DNA from: Amorphophallus konjac
Taxonomy: Eukaryota > Streptophyta > Magnoliopsida > Alismatales > Araceae
Direction of reading: 5' to 3'
Assembly: GCA_022559845.1 (NCBI GenBank)
Contig: CM040126.1
Location: 121,868,886 to 121,932,885 of the forward strand
DNA length: 64,000 nt
Within the stretch, counting starts at the first letter, position 1; every line of letters starts with the position of its first letter. Position numbers and translations under genes: made by a program. Below, piece after piece: positions 44,791 through 56,194 of this stretch. The notes under the pieces are model-generated. The model worked only from the letters and a program-made list of their open reading frames with translations. It made no database searches and was not told the DNA's origin.

Positions 44791-46050
44791 GAGGACCCTG
44801 TGCCCCAGGTAAACGCCATCGACTATGAGCCTTCGTGGATGGACCCCCTCCAAGACTTCTTATTGCGACAACAACTCTCGGGCGACCGCGTCAAATCCCA
44901 CCGCAGGCGAGCACGAGCGGACTTTACAGTGGTTAATGATCGACTATATCGCCGATCCCTCTCAGCTCCGCTACTCAAATGCTTGTTCCCCACGGAAGCG
45001 AAACAGGCCGTCCAGGAGGTCCACGAAGGATTCTGCGGAAGCCACGTGGGGGGGGGGGGGCAAGCACTCGGACGGACGCTGATCCGACAAGGGTACTGGT
45101 GGCCTACTCTATAGCAAGATTGCCTCAAGTACGTCCAAAGGTGCCCTCAATGCCAGAAATTCTCCCATCTGCACCACCATCCGGCTACGCAACTGCATGC
45201 TCTGATGGAGCCCCACCCATTTGCTTGGTGGGGGGTGGACATAATGGGCCCCTTCCCCGAAGCTCAAGAGAGGAAGAAATTCCTCATAGTCGCCATCGAC
45301 TATTTCACCAAATGGGTCGAGGCAGAACCATTAGGGAATATTACAAGCGAAGCAACCTGTAAATTTATGCTATGGAGTATCATCTACCGGTTCGGGATCC
45401 CGAGAGTTCTCATGACCGACAATGGCAGACAATTTACAAGCACTGTCTTCCAGGAGAAGTGCTCCGAACTAGGGATTTGGAACCACTATACTTCAGTGGG
45501 ACATCCTCAAGCTAATGGTTTAGTGGAAAATGCCAACATAACACTCTTGCATGGCATCAAAACCCGGCTGGACCAGGCAGGCGACTCATGGATAGACTCA
45601 ATTTCGAGCATTCTGTGGGCCCACTGGACCACCGATAGAGCCGCCACGGGTGAAACACCCTTCCACCTGGCTTATGGAGCAGAGGTAGTGGTTCCAGTGG
45701 ACATATCCAACCCCTCCCTGCGAATGGGACCCTTCGACGAGGCCAGAAACAACCAAGCAATGTGAGAAAGCTTGGATCTACTTGAAGAGAGTAGAGCACG
45801 CGCTCAAGTGAAGCTTGTAGCATATCAACAAAAGATGGCCCAATACTACAACGCTAGAGTCAAGGAACGACACTTCTTCCCCAGAGATTTGGTACTACGG
45901 CGAGCAAGCGTAGCAGACCCCAGGGGAGCCGCTGGAAAACTCGTGCCAAATTGGGAAGGCCCATACAGGGTAACTGAAGCACTCAACAAAAGAGCATATA
46001 GGCTGGCAACGCTGGGGTGCAAGAGGTACCTGAGACATGGAATTCGGTAA
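44791..46050 (+). pseudogene. Tat integrase
   Basis: Zinc finger residues VHEGFCGSH and CPQCQK, then the DDE core: D in WWGVDIMGPFPE, D in MTDNGRQFTS, E in ANGLVENANI. The C-terminal part has YYNARVKERHFFPRDLVLRR and NWEGPYRVTEAL. Stops at 45112 and 45763, and a 12-base G run at about 45049-45060, interrupt or threaten the frame. It inserts the cDNA; no chromodomain follows, as expected for Tat. Confidence 0.9.
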
Positions 46051-46096
46051 ACCTCAGAAAATGTTTCCAATAAAGCGTCACCAGCCGTATTCAGCT
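46051..46096 (+). other. Junction between pol and the tandem array
   Basis: Short non-coding stretch with no recognisable signal. Confidence 0.5.
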
Positions 46097-46560
46097 AAGG
46101 TAACCTACGGGTTCCCTAGAGGCGAGCACCGCTCCCCTTGAAAATGATAAGGTAACCTACGGGTTCCCTAGAGGCGAGCACCGCTCCCCTTGAAAATGAT
46201 AAGGTAACCTACGGGTTCCCTAGAAGCGAGCCCTGCTCCCCTTGAAAATGATCAGGTAGCCTATGGGTTCCCTAGAGGTGAGCACTGCTCCCCTTGAAAA
46301 TGATCAGGTACCCTACGGGTTCCCTAGAGGCGAGCACTGCTCCCCTTGAAAATGATTAGGTAGCCAACGGGTTCCCTAGAGGCGAGCACCGCTCCCCTTA
46401 GAAACAAGAAGGTAACCTACGGGTTTCCTAGGAGCGAGCACCGCTCCCTTTGAAAATGAAGATAACCCATGGGTTCCCTAGAGGCGAGCATCGCTCCCCT
46501 CGGAAATAAAGGTAACCTACTGGTTCCCTAGAGGCGAGCACTGCTCCCCCTGCAAATGAT
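46097..46560 (+). repeat. 52-bp tandem repeat, nine copies
   Basis: Units start at 46097, 46149, 46201, 46253, 46305, 46357, 46409, 46459 and 46509; the first seven are exactly 52 bp and the last two about 50 bp. Core: ggtaacctacgggttcc ... gcgagcaccgctcccctt. It sits between pol and the antisense ORF, a place where Tat elements often carry tandem repeats. Confidence 0.95.
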
Positions 46561-47300
46561 GGTAGCAAGCAAACAAACCTAAGGGAAGACGCAATCCTAT
46601 TCCAAAATAACAAGCGCTGTGAAGTAAGGGTATGCCCACGGAAGCGCCACCCAGAAACATGCCACGCAGAAGCCTCCGATCGAAAGGTACACATGGACAT
46701 AGACCCAAACGAGAAAATTTTATTTCTTTAGTCAAAATACAAGCTGCCAAAAGCCACTCTCACACGGCTGACATGCGAGTATACAAAGGAATGAGACTAC
46801 GGAGACATGATGACCGATCTAGTCCCCAACACCTCGTCCACCTGGTACCGCCTCAGTCGGGGCACCCGCCAGCAGCCATGAGGGTAGCTTTAGCAAGCGA
46901 CAACCCCTCAGCCCGTCTGTTTTGAGGAAGCGGACCAACTAACAAAGTCGCTCGCGAAGAGACTTGCACCAGGAAGGAGGGCTAAATCCTCCTCGCTCGA
47001 AGCCATGAGGAGACCCGGCGACGGGGGGTAGTGGAGCAACAAGGCCCACGCATTACGGATGCCGACACAGCACACCGGCCATGCCTAGAAACTAGCAAGC
47101 AAAGCCGATTGCCCCGCCCATCATCACCTACGGGCATAGGAACGCTTCCTCTAAGTAGGAGAGGCGCCTCGTTGCACGCCTACAAACCAAGAGACGCGAG
47201 GAGAGAACAATCACACGCCATGAAGACAGGGAAAAGATGGAGAAAGAAGAAGTCTCATTCGAAAACAGAGGGAAATAGTACAAGGTAACCTCCCGTCCCC
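46561..47300. other. Non-coding stretch of the Tat element
   Basis: No domain or long credible frame on either strand; short frames at 46632-46925 and 47031-47288 have no recognisable motif. Confidence 0.55.
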
Positions 47301-47552
47301 TTAGGGACGGAACCTGTCCAGTTCAAAGAGCAGAACCCCCCTGCCAGCATACAAACAGTTAACCTTATCCAAGGCCTCCAGCCAGCCATCCAAGTATCCG
47401 ATCCGGTATTGCTCGGAGACGGGGCCATTCTCTCCTGGCTCCGGCCACGGGCACCACAGTGCCGGCGGAGGCTCCCTCCGAAGGATCAGGGGTTGACGAC
47501 GGACCTGCAAAGACTCGTCATTCGACGAAGTACTAGACTCCTCTGACGACAT
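47301..47552 (-). CDS. Small antisense ORF, 83 codons, unknown
   Basis: Minus strand, starting with a Ser/Glu-rich segment and ending with EQYRIGYLDGWLEALDKVNCLYAG. It has an ATG and a compact globular-looking C-terminal half. I do not recognise it. It lies downstream of the antisense gene in the same direction. The 360 bp on to 47913 carry nothing clear. Confidence 0.4.
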   Translation of the reverse strand: MSSEESSTSSNDESLQVRRQPLILRREPPPALWCPWPEPGENGPVSEQYRIGYLDGWLEALDKVNCLYAGRGVLLFELDRFRP

Positions 47553-47913
47553 CTCACATGGATGGCTCCTTCGAAGCCTCTACACCATAACATCGGACGG
47601 AAGTCACTATTTATAGGAGGGGTGAAGTTCCCAGGAGGCCAGAGGACTCTCACCGCCCGTTTTCAAATCTGCGAAAATCGAAGCTATGGGTCCCAAAAGT
47701 CGCGTCCTTCCAGGGTAACTCTCAAAAGCACCATTACGTATCCCCAGGGGATTTCATAGCAATCCGAGGGAAAGAAGATGCACGGCAAAGATATCAAAAC
47801 TTGTGAGAAATCGGAAGGTCTTTTATTCCAAGGCCAAAAATCTTACAGAGACAAGGGCAGCCGCCCTAACAGAATAAAGAAAGTATGAAAAGAAGGCAAA
47901 AGAGGGCAGCCCT

Positions 47914-48502
47914 TCAAGGGTCCACCCCGACAGTGACATCACGTGACCCGACCTCCTCGGGCTCACGTACAGCAGCAGCTCCTGGGGGAGGCAGGTCTTC
48001 AGTCGGATCAACCATGTGCTCCTCCGTTGTTGAAGCACCACCAGGTGCTCGCCCGCCAATGCTCGACTCCGGCGCCTGCTCTTCGGTCTCGACCTCCCTG
48101 ACGCCATGCTCCTCTTCGCCATCACAGGCCTCAGGGCCATAAGGTGTCGAGGGAGGAGGAAGAGAAGGAGCTAAGGCACCAAGCTTCTTGGCCGTGGCCA
48201 CGACGGCAGCCGCCCAGCCTTCTCAGAAGCCACGATCGTGTGCTGGCTCGAAGAACTAAAAGGCCACCATGGTCAACTCGGCCTGATAGGCTGAGGACGA
48301 GTGGAAGCGCTCCACCGCCTCCTCGTCGGCATTGGACATCACCGAGCGCAGTTCTGCAAGCTACGCATCCACCTCCTGAGCTTGGCCCTCGACAACTTGG
48401 ACATGTGCCCTTAGCCTGGTCACATGGGCTTTAGCTGTCTCAGCTCGGACGAGGAAGAAGTCACGGTCTCGCTCCATCCCGGTGAGGACCCGCTCCACCT
48501 GG
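47914..48502 (-). pseudogene. Tat antisense ORF, C-terminal segment
   Basis: Minus strand: a coiled coil (VERVLTGMERDRDFFLVRAETAKAH, then AELRSVMSN and EAVERF) leads into an acidic Pro-rich tail (ACDGEEEHGVREVETEE) ending at 47914. It continues the segments at 56059-56189 and 58577-60124, from which it is parted by two insertions. Stops near 48365, 48260 and 48225 break it. Confidence 0.72.
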
Positions 48503-48507
48503 CTTAG
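48503..48507 (+). repeat. Target-site duplication CTTAG (left copy)
   Basis: Matches 56054-56058 exactly. Confidence 0.93.
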
Positions 48508-50794
48508 TGATGCGGGACGGACACGGGGACCGACTCTACGTGGTATGAACCTCGGACTCTAGATGCGGACATGACCAGCAACACATGATGGGAGAGACAC
48601 TAGGCCCGACACAGAGAGCTCCTATGGGCTATACGTCGCTAACAGAAACGCAAGCTCACTCGTCGTCCCAAGCGAGGGAAACGCGGATCGTGCGCGGTTG
48701 AAGAACCGACAGAGTTCACGGGTAGTCGACTCACTTCCGGACTCGGATCGAGTCACGGGACAGGTCACTCTCACACTCACAGCGGTGACATGGACTCACG
48801 GGCTAGTACCTATCACTCTCGGCAGCGGCAAAAGACCATATACTAAACTAGCAAGCGAATGCCGAGAAGTTGAGACCTTTACCTCCACGCACCCGGCGTG
48901 GCGAAGACAACCCCGGCCAATTCACGGACTCCCGGTTAACAATATTACAACAGTACAATAATTTGGCCCACTCCACGCAGGGAGGTAAAAGGTCACATGT
49001 GGGGCCCGAGAATCACACAAATCGGGTTGACGGGCAGCATCTTGATGTCGCCGGGCGGTGCCGAACTCCGCATTTTCGTGCTTTCCGAACGGCGGATTCT
49101 ACGGGTCCGTGGGGCCCACGGACGGCGCTGTCCTTCGGACTTGCGGGGGTGGGACCCGCTGTGATGGGGACCCCTGGTGGCGCGCCTCCACGGACGGCGG
49201 TCAGCCGGAAACACCGATCGGGGGTCGATCGGCCCCGATTCCCAATTCGTGAACTAGCTGCCCACGGATTTCTGGTTCTATCCTCCGACGCGCGCTCCGG
49301 CGAGAATGGCCGCTGCGATCAATCCCAACGTTGGATGGGGGCGCATGAGCTATCGCTGGAAAGATCTCTTGAAATCCTTCGATCTAGGCCCAGAGAGATC
49401 TGCTGGATGTGGTCGGATCTGGACTTTACTGAATTTACAAGATCCTATTGTACAGTACCCGAAACCTCAGATCTGCAGGTGAGTTGTCTGAGAACTACCA
49501 TTGACCGTAAGGTAGTTGGCCGATTCAGCTCATAAACTCTTCACAAAAGTTGTAGGATTTCGAACAAGGAAAACGGGGATATTTTGTGTCGACTGATTGG
49601 ATGTAGCTGTGATTTGTTATGATTTGTTTACTGGAAGGTGGTCGGATCTGGGAACAGGTGGACAGCACTGTAGCTAGCTCTGAGAACGAATTTTAAAAAA
49701 TAGGTGGAGGGCTGATCAAAAATCAAGAAAACTAGTGGGTGGAGGGATTGATGGATGGAACTCCTAGTAAAATTGGGAGCACCAGCAAAAATCAAAAGAT
49801 GGGTCGGAGATGTGAAACTCAGGAAAGGTGGAAATCAGAACAGGAAGCAGACAGATCTGGTAATTAAAGTTGGGCGAAAATGAAAAATTATCAAAGGCGA
49901 TTATTATGACCAACCAAATTGTTTGGGATGTGGTTGACACCTCTGGAACGTCCCCTCAAAATCCCAGATCGAAAGGAGCTCGTGGCTGACTACAGAATTT
50001 CGTGGAAAGGGCAGTGGCCGGCTGAAGATAGAACTCCGGATATCTCGTTGGCGGTGCGGTGGCGGCTCGTGACGGCGGCGATGATGACCGGAACCGATAG
50101 GGAGGAGTCACACCTCCAGAAGGTAGCCTTCTCAGGTGCAAGGGGGAGAGGGAGAGAGGGAGAGGGGGGTGCCCAAGGGCTGCTCCAAGGATTTTCCAAG
50201 TTCAAATGGCATTAATTCCTCAAAAATGAAAATTATAAGCATATATAGGTTACTTGTCTAATCAATCCTCAACCGTTGGATCTAGGGATGGGAGATGGAG
50301 GGCTGGGATTGCATGTGACCATCCAAAAAATTTAAAATTAAAAATACAAGGGGGGGGGCAGCCCATTGATTAGGGAGGCAAGGGGGGGACATGGTAGGTG
50401 GAGGTGGGTTGGAATTGTTGGCATTTTCATTCCAATGTCCCCCACTTGGCCCACCCTTCTAGAAGCCACCATTTGAATGGTTGACTGACCCCACATGGGG
50501 CCCTAGGGATGAGGTGGATCAATGGGAGGGGGCCTGGGGTCCCGTGGGGCCCAGGGGTCCGATTTTTACAAATAAGCCCCTCTTACAATCAAAATTACAT
50601 ACCGAATAAAATGAAGTAAACACACATTAAACACAAATAAAGTCTAACTAAATATGATAAATGCCGGGACTCATGGGGGAGTCTCCAGGCTGTCTCCGAG
50701 CCAGGTGGACGCTGAGGTGGCTCGAGTCGTGCTCCGCGTACGCTACTGGTGGCTCGCCAGCTCGCGCCTCTCGCGTGCTCTAGTGTCCGCACCA
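48508..50794 (-). repeat. 3' LTR of the chromodomain element (2287 bp)
   Basis: Minus strand begins TGGTGCGGACAC and ends GTCCGTCCCGCATCA. Long frames such as 48870-49535 recur as shadows in the other LTR and are not genes. Confidence 0.93.
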
Positions 50795-51093
50795 ATTCTC
50801 CCCGGGTGGGAGAAACTCGACCCTATCGAGTAAGGGTCTGCATCGCTCTGGTGTCGCTCCAGAAGGTCCGGATCAATCCGCTGCAACTCTCCATGCGTGA
50901 TCCACGTGTCCTCGATAGCGGGCCGTCCTCTCCATCGCACTAGGTAGCGCGGGTAGGATCCACTCCTGGTAATTGTCACCTGCTCATCCAGTATATCATC
51001 GATATGCTCACGCTGCCGTGACAAAAGGGGCTGGAGGTGGACACTCAGGTGTGGGCTCACTCTCAATGGGAGGAGATGGCTCGAAAGGCTCAC
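50790..51093 (-). pseudogene. Chromodomain of a truncated integrase
   Basis: Minus strand: EHIDDILDEQVTITRSGSYP, then RYLVRWRGRP, EDTWI and ELQRIDPDLLE. The aromatic and W residues fit an integrase-type chromodomain that binds methylated histone tails and directs insertion. It follows the integrase C-terminal domain with one frame change near 51010. Confidence 0.85.
50795..50811 (-). other. Polypurine tract of the chromodomain element
   Basis: The complement reads ctcccacccggggagaat, abutting the LTR start. Confidence 0.6.
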
Positions 51094-51415
51094 TAGGGAT
51101 CACTGCTGGGTCCCTATATGCAACTAGATCCGAATCATTAAAAGTAGAGCTTATACCGTATTCCTCGGGCAGCTCCACAACATACACATTGGATCCAACA
51201 CGTTTCAATAGTCTAAATGGACCGGCTCCGCGAGCTTGCAACTTCTTAACGGTTCCAGAGGGAAACCGTTCAGGTCTTACCCTGATCATGACATATTCGC
51301 CCTCTTGGAACTCTCGGTGGTGTCGGTGAGCATCGGCTAGCTCTTGGTAACGTGCATTGCTAGACTCAATGTGACAACGGATGTCGTCATGCAAACTCCT
51401 AACATGCTTAACAAA
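51008..51415 (-). pseudogene. Integrase C-terminal (GPY/F-type) domain
   Basis: Minus strand: VKHVRSLHDDIRCHIESSNA, HRHHREFQEGEYVMIRV, PERFPSGTVKKL, GPFRLLKRVGSNVYVVELP and ISSTFNDSDLVAYR. This is the tail of a chromovirus integrase. The zinc finger and DDE core are missing; at about 51415 an A/T run marks the junction with upstream unrelated DNA. Confidence 0.87.
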
Positions 51416-51473
51416 AAAAAAACACACAGATGCACACACGACCCTACACAAACCTAATGTTAGTCAAACCCAA

Positions 51474-52409
51474 TCATATGCAAGGTGGTCCAGGACATCC
51501 GAATGTGTGCCATGCATGCATTTGACATAACCAGAGGTTAATGTCATGGTGGACTCCTAGACATCCTACGATGCACCAATCATGGACATTGAGTTTGGAT
51601 GTGGGAAATCCGGGAGCTTTGGGTGGTTTAGGTGGGCCGGGGGAACCAAAGTCTTCATTACCCCCAAATGACGGTTCGGACTTATTGCCATGTGAAGGTT
51701 GCCAGGCCCGAGTAGGAGGGGTGTGATAGTGGACTTCTTTAAAGAGGTGGAATGGAGGTTGTGGACCAAGGGGCCCACTAAGAAAGGGATCAAAGGGATC
51801 AAAGAATGTGTGACCCCTCGATATGGATTCCCTCATCTCAAGATCCCATGTGTGGAAGTCTAGAAGGTGTTGTTGATCTCCTTCATTCATGAAGGGAGAT
51901 GAGACGGTGGGGGTATGATGGTGGACCCTCTCAAAAAGGTGGAGTAAATATGGTGGGTCATGGGGTCCACAAGAGAATGGGTCGAAGGGATCAAAGAAGG
52001 TATGACCCCTCGGACTAGGCTTCCACAAATCACTGTCCCATATTTGGAAATCTTGGAGGTGTAAATGATCACCTTCATTCATTGTGAGAGGTGGGACGGC
52101 AGTCATAGGTAGAAAGTAAGAGTCCTCCCTTGGGCAAATGGGAATGAAGTCGGGCTCGGCCGGCATAGGGAGGAGTATAAGAACCTCCGTGGTAACATGA
52201 CCCACGGTGTACACGGAGGTGATGGACCCTAAAGCGGGATGAGTGAAACTACGACCTGTGGGTCGGTCGAAGCCTGGAGCCAACAAGTACGTAAATATCA
52301 ATTGCCGGTCTAATCCTTTAAGAAGGTCATCCAATGTATCCACATAGTGACTAGACCGGAAAGTGGTGTGAAATGAATTGATTGGCACCAGAGGTAGGAT
52401 AGGGTCCAT
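51474..52409 (-). CDS. 311-codon ORF of unknown function with internal duplication
   Basis: Minus strand, ATG at 52407-52409, uninterrupted. Residues 1-105 hold a hydrophobic, Pro-rich part (YVDTLDDLLKGLD, TEVLILLPMP, FIPICPRED). Residues 110-167 and 174-230 are two copies of a 57-residue unit (MNEGD..HL.DF..WD, SRGHTFFDPFDPF, HLF..VH.HTP). The tail is Pro/Gly-rich and contains SPGPPKPPKAP. I recognise no domain. It occupies the position of protease-RT-RNase H-integrase core. Frames of this length are uncommon by chance in the rest of this decayed window, but a chance frame in a diverged duplicated sequence is not excluded. Confidence 0.5.
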   Translation of the reverse strand: MDPILPLVPINSFHTTFRSSHYVDTLDDLLKGLDRQLIFTYLLAPGFDRPTGRSFTHPALGSITSVYTVGHVTTEVLILLPMPAEPDFIPICPREDSYFLPMTAVPPLTMNEGDHLHLQDFQIWDSDLWKPSPRGHTFFDPFDPFSCGPHDPPYLLHLFERVHHHTPTVSSPFMNEGDQQHLLDFHTWDLEMRESISRGHTFFDPFDPFLSGPLGPQPPFHLFKEVHYHTPPTRAWQPSHGNKSEPSFGGNEDFGSPGPPKPPKAPGFPTSKLNVHDWCIVGCLGVHHDINLWLCQMHAWHTFGCPGPPCI

Positions 52410-52567
52410 AGATGGGAGGGGGGATGGGGCCAGACCATTCTTAAGCTAGCTAAGGAGTGGCTCGGCTATAAGTAGCTTTCCCATTAAAAACACGGGTAGC
52501 TGTGGCTGAGGTGGCTCCAAATAAAGATCGGAGAGTGAGGCTTCTCCAACCCTTTTGTCCCCTAGGG

Positions 52568-53380
52568 CTAGAATGTCCGAGTGGGACACTGTCCGACAAA
52601 GTGGCCAAACCCCTGGCAGCGATAACACTGCTGTCGTGATCCACTACGCTCCTTGATAAGTGTGTCCTTACCCTTATCCTCCTGACGGACAGGGAGTGCA
52701 GGCAATGGGGCTCTCGTGGGTGGGGGAAGAGGATCCACTATGATGGAGAGAGGACCTTGGGATTGCACCTTAGATGGCAACGGGTTGGGGCTACCGATTG
52801 CTACCTCCGTAGGCTCGTGTAGGAGTACATCAGTAGGAGTACGTGTCTTATCCACCCCATCCAACCGGTCCAAAATCATTTGCATAAGTTCGGCAACGGA
52901 GTGGGTTGGAATAGGGATATAATGGTGGATTTGCCCGTAGTCAACCGTCCTAGAATTGGGTCTTGGCTCATCTACGTGTGGGGCTCTTTGCCTCCGACTA
53001 GGACCCACTTGGTTGGAAGTGATTGGGTGGGGCCGGTTGGAGGTGACCGGTTGGGGCACGTAGACCTTCCTAAGCTCTCTCTTCATGTCCCACCATGATT
53101 CGATGGGCCATTGCCTCCTAACCTCTCTCAAGCGCTCAATGTGGTCCCACTTTTCGGCGGCCTCGTGTTGAAGCCTCTCCTTGGCAAAATAGAATTGCCT
53201 GGCTTCAGACATGGTATAACAATCAAAGTATGTGTCCATGGCGGCCTCCCACTTGAGGTAGTCCCCCGGGCCATTAGAGCCATAAAAATCCGAGGCTTCG
53301 GGCCTACGGAAGGGGAGAGGGTGGTTGCCAAGCCCATGGGTAGACCAACGGCCATATTTCTCGGGTGATGGGGATTCCAT
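52568..53380 (-). pseudogene. gag of the chromodomain element, shortened
   Basis: Minus strand, ATG at 53378-53380, open for 270 codons. N-terminal gag part: DFYGSNGPGDYLKWEAAMDTYFD, YFAKERLQHEAAEKWDHI and SWWDMKRELRKVYVP. The second half of the gag domain (IDRWQSLSQG..., present in the 39148 element) is missing and replaced by a Pro/Ser-rich stretch. A CCHC knuckle CYRCQGFGHFVGQC closes it. The frame is intact, yet the domain is internally deleted. Confidence 0.82.
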
Positions 53381-53753
53381 GTGAATTTGGCGGAACTACA
53401 TGCTAGACATGCCGACACTTGGACAAGACCGACTGACTCTTATTGGACTACACACGAACTAGAAGACACCGACTAATGCAAACACTCACTAATGCAACAA
53501 TGATGCACTTAGACCTAACCAATATCCGGTACGTGGCGAAGATAAGCGATCCGAAGATCACTCGCACAAGTACGCTACCTTCCCGATAGGCATAACCTAA
53601 TGTTCGGGCAACGCCTTTTAATATACCGGGCTATTGGGTGAAATGCAATTTAAAAACACCCCTTTTTTTGTTTTGAAAATAAAGATGATCCTAGACTCGA
53701 CTTAGACCATGATGCATGCAAGACTTATGCAAAGACTACCCTAGACTCGACTA

Positions 53754-53765
53754 GCTCTGATACCA
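53754..53765 (-). other. Primer binding site of the chromodomain element
   Basis: Complement TGGTATCAGAGC, three bases from the 5' LTR at 53769. Confidence 0.88.
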
Positions 53766-53768
53766 AAC

Positions 53769-56053
53769 TGATGCGGGATGGACACGGGGACCGACTCTAC
53801 ATGGTATGAACCTCGGACTTTAGATGCGGACACGACCAGCAACACATGATGGGAGAGACACTAGGCCCGACACGGAGAGCTCCTATGGGCTATACGTCGC
53901 TAACAGAAACGCAAGCTCACTCGTCGTCCCAAGCGAGGGAAACGCGGATCGTGCGTGGTTGAAGAACCAGCAGAGTTCACGGGTAGTCGACTCACTTTCG
54001 GACTCGGATCGAGTCACGGGACGGGTCACTCTCACACTCACAGCGGTGACATGGACTCACGGGCTAGTACCTATCACTCTCGGCAGCGACAAAAGACCAT
54101 ATACTAAACTAGCAAGCGAATGCCGAGAAGTTGAGACCTTTACCTCCACACACCCGGCGTGGCGAAGACAACCCCGGCCAATTCACGGACTCCCGGTTAA
54201 CAATATTACAACAGTACAATAATTTGACCCACTCCATGCAGGGAGGTAAAAGGTCACATGTGGGGCCCGAGAATCACGCAAATCGGGTTGACGGGCAGCA
54301 TCTTGATGTCGCCCGGCGGTGCCAAACTCCGCGTTTTCGTGCTTTCCGAACGGCGGATTCTATGGGTCTGTGGGGCCCACAGACGGCGCTGTCCTCCAGA
54401 TCTGTAGGGGTGGGACCCGCTGTAATGGGGACCCCTGGTGGCGCGCCTCCACGGACGGCGGTCGGCCGGAAACACCGATCGGGGGTCGATTGGCCCCGAT
54501 TCCCAATTCGTGAACTAGCTGCCCACAGATTTCTGGTTCTGTCCTCCGACGCGCGCTCCGGCGAGAATGGCCGATGCGATCAATCCCGACGTCGGATCGG
54601 GGCGCATGAGCTATTGCTGGAAATCTCTCTTGAAATCCTTCGATGTAGGCCTAGAGAGATCTACTGGATCTGGTCGGATCTGGACTTTACTGAATTTACA
54701 AGCTCCTGTTGTACAGTACCCGAAACTTCAGATCTGCAGGTGAGTTGTCTAAGAACTGCCATTTACCACAAGGTAGGTGGCCGATTCAGCTCATAAGATC
54801 TTCATGAAAGTTGTAGGATTTTGAAAAAGGAAAACGGGGATATTTTTTGTGGACTGATTGGATGTAGCTGTGATTTGTTATGATTTGTTTACTAGAAGGT
54901 GGTCAGATCTGGGAACAGGTGGACAGCACTGTAGCTTGCTCTGAGAACGAATTTTGAAAAATAGGTGGAGGGCTGATCAAAAATCAAGCAAAATCGTGGG
55001 TGGAGGGGTTGATGGATGGAACTCCCAGTAAAGTTGGGAGCTCCAGCAAAAATCAAAAATGGGTCGGAGACGTGAAACTCAGGAAAGGTAGAAATCAGAA
55101 CAGGAAGCAGACAGATCTGGTAATTAAAGTTGGGAGAAAATGCAAAATTATCAAAGGGGATCTTTATGACCAACCAAATTTTTTGGGATGTGCTTGACAC
55201 CTGTGGAACATCCCCTCAAAATCCCAGATCGAAAGGACCTCGTGGCTGACTTCATAATTTCGTGGAACGGGCAGTGGCCGGCTGAAGATAGAACTCCGGA
55301 TATCCCGATGGCGGTGCGGTGGCGGCTCGTGGCGACGGCGATGATGACCGGAACCAATAGGGAGGAGTCACACCTCCAGAAGGTAGCCTTCTCAGCTGTA
55401 AGAGGGAGAGGGAGAGAGGGAGAGGGGGGGTGCCCAAGGGCTGCTCCAAGGATTTTCCAAGTTCAAATGGCATTAATTCCTCAAAACTGAAAATTACAAG
55501 CATATATAGGTTACATGTCTAATCAATCCTCAACCGTTGGATCTAGGGATGGGAGATGGAGGGCTGGGATTGCATGTGATCATCCACAAAAATTAAAATT
55601 AAAAATACAGGGGGGGGCTGCCCATTGATTAGGGAGGCAAGGGGGGGACATGGTAGGTGGGGGTGGGTTGGAATTGTTGGCATTTTCATTCCAATATCCC
55701 CCACTTGGCCCACCCTTCTAGAAGCCACCATTTGAATGGTTGATTGACCCCACATGGGGCCCTAGGGATGAGGTGGATCAATGGGAGGGGGCCTAGGGTC
55801 CCGTGGGGCCCATGGGTCACATTTTTACAAATAAGCCCCTCTTACAATCAAAATTACATACAGAATAAAATGAAGTAAACACACATTAAACACAAATAAA
55901 GTCTAACTAAATATGATAAATGCCGGGACTCATGGGGGAGTCTCCAGGCTATCTCCGAGCCAGGTGGACGCTGAGGTGGCTCGAGTCGTGCTCCACGTAT
56001 GGTACTGGTGGCTCGCCGGCTCGCGCCTCTCGCGTGCTCTGGTGTCCGCACCA
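53769..56053 (-). repeat. 5' LTR of the chromodomain element (2285 bp)
   Basis: Matches 48508-50794 along its length; differences seen are mostly transitions. Confidence 0.93.
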
Positions 56054-56058
56054 CTTAG
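56054..56058 (+). repeat. Target-site duplication CTTAG (right copy)
   Basis: Identical to 48503-48507. Confidence 0.93.
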
Positions 56059-56189
56059 CTGTTCCCGAAGCTCGGCGATCTCGACCTCGGCCGCCTTCTG
56101 GTGCTCCTCGAGCACCTTGCAGTTGGATGCCAAATTAGTCTGCATAGCCTGATTGGCCTCCAACTCCCGAGGAAGGCCACCAAAGTGGT
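56059..56189 (-). pseudogene. Tat antisense ORF, middle segment
   Basis: Minus strand coiled coil LEANQAMQTNLASNCKVLEE, then EVEIAELREQL, running straight into the CTTAG insertion site and resuming at 48502. On the other side it follows the solo-LTR insertion. Confidence 0.75.
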
Positions 56190-56194
56190 GCCTC
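56190..56194 (+). repeat. Target-site duplication GCCTC (left copy)
   Basis: Matches 58572-58576. Confidence 0.88.

Larger units (their letters stand above)
48508..56053 (-). mobile_element. Non-autonomous gypsy-like element with gag, unknown ORF and chromodomain (7546 bp)
   Basis: LTRs of 2287 bp (48508-50794) and 2285 bp (53769-56053), Met-type primer site, polypurine-like tract and perfect CTTAG duplication. Between the LTRs, on the minus strand: gag (53380-52568), a 311-codon unknown ORF (52409-51474), integrase C-terminal domain (about 51412-51008) and chromodomain (about 51030-50790). Protease, RT, RNase H and the integrase core are absent. In the first 260 LTR bases I count about 10 differences. 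It interrupts the Tat antisense ORF. Confidence 0.9.

Noticed and set aside
48870..49535. 221-codon ORF repeated at 54131-54796
   Set aside because: Both copies lie at the same place in the two LTRs of one element, antisense to it, with no recognisable domain; repetition reflects LTR identity.
50743..51093. Host chromodomain gene
   Set aside because: It is bounded by LTRs with a target duplication and follows an integrase tail.
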